Origin: Chthoniobacterales bacterium
GTDB taxonomy: Bacteria; Verrucomicrobiota; Verrucomicrobiia; Chthoniobacterales; UBA10450
DNA length: 8,422 nt
Direction: 5' to 3'
Assembly: GCA_013695925.1 (NCBI GenBank)
Contig: JACCZO010000055.1
Location: 1 to 8,422, forward strand
Part shown: positions 6,623-8,422 of the stretch, piece after piece
Layout of the letters: every line of letters starts with the position of its first letter
Position numbering within the stretch: the stretch's first letter is position 1
Position numbers and translations under genes: made by a program
The notes under the pieces: model-generated
Databases searched by the model: none
What the model was told of the DNA's origin: nothing
What the model saw: only the letters and a program-made list of their open reading frames with translations

Positions 6623-6741
6623 GGAAGTCAGGCATCCTGCCTGACTCGGCCGACGGGCTTCCAGCCGGTCGGCTCCTGCGCCGCGCCTCCCCGGGCAGGC
6701 AAGATGCCTGCCCGCCGAGTCAGGCTGGAAGCCTGACTTCC
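6623..6741. repeat. Composite palindromic element between the two gspE genes, copy C
   Basis: Outer arms 6623-6650 and 6714-6741 pair over 28 bases with two mismatches, both in the small loop (ATCCT against TTCCA). Each arm is itself a hairpin (GTCAGGC/GCCTGAC). Inside are 6650-6672 (CCGACGGGCT/AGCCGGTCGG, one mismatch) and 6692-6714 (CGGGCAGGCA/TGCCTGCCCG, loop AGA). It has the same construction as copies A, B and D but a different stem sequence, and its foot is GGAAG and not GGAG/GTAG. It takes up most of the 146-bp gap and reaches to within one base of the gspE-1 start, so it forms the likely leader of that gene. Confidence 0.85.
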
Positions 6742-6767
6742 GGAACCGGCGAAAGGTTCATTCGTCA

Positions 6768-8422
6768 TTAATTGGCGTCTCCGATCGTAATCGAAATGAC
6801 TTCCTCGGCGCTCGTCATCCCGGCCAGCACCTTGCGCACGCCGTCCTCGCGCAGGGTGCGCATGCCGAGCTCACGCGCGCGCTGACGCAGGATCATGGTG
6901 GAAGCGCGGTTGTTCACCAGGTGGCGCACTTCGTCGTCGATCTCGAATATCTCGAAAATGCCAATCCGCCCCTTATAACCGGTCTGGCGACATTTCTCGC
7001 ACCCGACCGGCCGCATCACGCTGGCCTCACTGAGCTGGGATGACTCGACCTGCAGAGCCCGCGCTTCGGAATCCGAGAGGTGCCCCGGTTCCTTGCAATT
7101 GAGGCAGAGCCGCCTAACGAGTCGCTGGGCCATGATGGCGCGGATGGAGGTGGCGACGAGAAACGGCTGCACGCCGATATCGATCAGGCGCGCAACGGCA
7201 GAAGGCGCGTCGTTCGTGTGCAGGGTGCTGAAAACGAGGTGACCGGTCAGGCTGGCGTTGGTCGCGATAGCGGCGGTTTCAAGGTCACGAATCTCACCGA
7301 TCATGATGATGTTCGGCGCCTGGCGCAGGATGGAGCGGAGCGCGGCCGGGAAGGTCATGCCGATCTCGGAATTCACCTGCACCTGGTTGATCCCGTTCAT
7401 CTGGTATTCGACCGGCTCCTCCACCGTGATGATTTTGCGGTCGGGCTTGTTGATGTAATTGAGGCAGGCGTAGAGCGTGCTCGTCTTGCCGGAACCAGTC
7501 GGGCCGGTAACGAGCAAGATGCCGTCGGGCGCGTGCAGGAGGCGCTCGAAAATTTCCTGGTCGTCGCTCAGGAACCCGAGCTCGGGCAGGCCGAGAAGGA
7601 GGCTCGTCTTGTCGAGCAAACGCATGACCATGCTTTCGCCGTGGTTGGTCGGGACGGTCGAGACGCGGAGGTCGATCGACTTTTTTCCAATCTTCACCTG
7701 GATGCGGCCGTCCTGCGGCAGGCGCTTTTCCGCGATGCTCATCGAGCCGGTCATGATCTTGAGCCGGCTGATGATGGCGGACTGAAGTTTCTTCGGCGGC
7801 GACTGCATTTCCTGGAGGACGCCGTCGATACGGAAGCGGACCCGGAAACTCTTCTCGAGTGGCTCGAGGTGGACATCGCTCGCGCCCAGCTTGTGCGCCT
7901 CGAGCAGAAGCATCGAAACCATGCGCACGATCGGGGCGTCGCCGCCCTCGCCTTCGGGCAACTCGGCGCCCTCGGCGATATCGAGTTCCTCGATCGCAGC
8001 GTCGCCGATTTTCCGGCGCAGGACATCGACCGCTTCTTCCGCGCTCCCGTAGTATTTGATCAGCGCGTGGCGAATCTTCTCCGGCGTGGTGCAGACAAGC
8101 TCGATCTCCCGCTTCAATAAAAAGCTCAGGCTATCGATGCTGTCAAAATCGAGCGGATCGCCGGTCGCGACGACGAGGCCATGCTCGTTCCGCGCGATCG
8201 GGATCATTTTGAAACGGCGCGCGTCGTGCGGCTTGATCTCGTCGATCACCTCCTGCGGCACGACCATATCGGCGAGGTCGACCCAATGCATCTGGGCCTG
8301 GGCGGCGACGGTGCGGGAAATGTCGTCCGCCGTGACGAGGCCCTGCCTAACGAGACGCTCGACGATGCTGGTCGAGCCGTTCAACTCCCCGCGCGCTTCC
8401 TCGATTTGTTTGCGCGTCAGCA
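6768..8422 (-). CDS. gspE: GspE/PilB-family secretion ATPase, copy 2 (5' end beyond the window)
   Basis: A second, clearly different member of the same ATPase family. The frame stays open to the right edge: upstream of the TTG at 8384 it continues as LTRKQIEEARGE, typical N-terminal sequence for this family, so the true start is outside the window and TTG 8384 is not the start. At least 550 residues are visible. Counting from TTG 8384, they show GASDVHLEP (167-175), Walker A GPTGSGKT (294-301), Walker B RQAPNIIMIGEIRD (354-367), TGHLVFSTLHTND (380-392) and a tetracysteine site (C427, C430, C462, C465). The zinc-loop insert between the cysteine pairs is about 31 residues. The usual RQDPD before Walker B is RQAPN here, while copy 1 keeps RQDPD. 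It is the first gene of the cluster in view and lies 146 bp ahead of copy 1. It could be the PilB-like partner of a different pilin system or a co-subunit. Confidence 0.95.
   Translation of the reverse strand, partial: LTRKQIEEARGELNGSTSIVERLVRQGLVTADDISRTVAAQAQMHWVDLADMVVPQEVIDEIKPHDARRFKMIPIARNEHGLVVATGDPLDFDSIDSLSFLLKREIELVCTTPEKIRHALIKYYGSAEEAVDVLRRKIGDAAIEELDIAEGAELPEGEGGDAPIVRMVSMLLLEAHKLGASDVHLEPLEKSFRVRFRIDGVLQEMQSPPKKLQSAIISRLKIMTGSMSIAEKRLPQDGRIQVKIGKKSIDLRVSTVPTNHGESMVMRLLDKTSLLLGLPELGFLSDDQEIFERLLHAPDGILLVTGPTGSGKTSTLYACLNYINKPDRKIITVEEPVEYQMNGINQVQVNSEIGMTFPAALRSILRQAPNIIMIGEIRDLETAAIATNASLTGHLVFSTLHTNDAPSAVARLIDIGVQPFLVATSIRAIMAQRLVRRLCLNCKEPGHLSDSEARALQVESSQLSEASVMRPVGCEKCRQTGYKGRIGIFEIFEIDDEVRHLVNNRASTMILRQRARELGMRTLREDGVRKVLAGMTSAEEVISITIGDAN
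7112..7119 (-). repeat. CGTTAGGC octamer, site 9
   Basis: Exact copy in the sense direction of gspE copy 2, in a third codon frame: ctC-GTT-AGG-Cgg (Leu-Val-Arg-Arg). Confidence 0.8.
8345..8352 (-). repeat. CGTTAGGC octamer, site 10
   Basis: Exact copy in the sense direction of gspE copy 2, read as ctC-GTT-AGG-Cag (Leu-Val-Arg-Gln), the same frame as site 9. Confidence 0.8.

Noticed and set aside
7080..8120. Open plus-strand frame of 346 codons opposite gspE copy 2
   Set aside because: It is antisense to the conserved ATPase core and shows no domain; it is a mirror of codon bias.

Overview
This is a GC-rich stretch from a Gram-negative (diderm) bacterium. It carries an OmpA-type peptidoglycan-binding protein, a block of type II secretion / type IV pilus assembly genes, and the folK-panB vitamin gene pair. 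The intergenic spaces hold modular palindromes, and start codons mostly lack a clear Shine-Dalgarno sequence. Together with the tandem gspE ATPases this makes me favour a soil-type member of the Verrucomicrobiota, but that is an inference from style and not a proven placement.

Layout. Positions 1-266 hold no convincing gene and are mostly a 195-bp composite inverted repeat (45-239). On the plus strand follow folK (267-767, folate pathway) and panB (761-1534, pantothenate pathway), overlapping by 7 bp. The folK-panB order is well known from other bacteria. A long imperfect inverted repeat (1548-1639) and a candidate promoter or dyad precede an unusual envelope protein (1693-2727), which has a TonB-like membrane anchor fused to an OmpA peptidoglycan-binding domain. 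A hairpin pair (2729-2787) separates it from the convergent minus-strand cluster.

The minus-strand cluster reads, in transcription order, gspE-2 (from beyond the right edge to 6768), gspE-1 (6621-4933), gspF (4629-3337) and gspG (3333-2788). It encodes two divergent secretion/assembly ATPases, the polytopic platform protein and a GspG-like major pseudopilin. This is the inner-membrane motor and pseudopilus core of a type II secretion or type IV pilus-like machine. Composite palindromic elements fill the two larger gaps inside this cluster (4709-4919 and 6623-6741).

Two signals are not explained by the genes. First, the octamer CGTTAGGC occurs 8 times exactly and twice more with one mismatch, in both orientations, about every 830 bp and in all three codon frames. 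Every TTAGG pentamer in the window, on either strand, belongs to this set. It looks like a genome-wide DNA-level signal such as an uptake sequence or a HIP1-type motif. Second, the intergenic palindromes are built as inverted pairs with GGAG or GTAG feet, as in REP/BIME elements. Their stems vary while their loops come from a small set, and no transposase gene is in the window.
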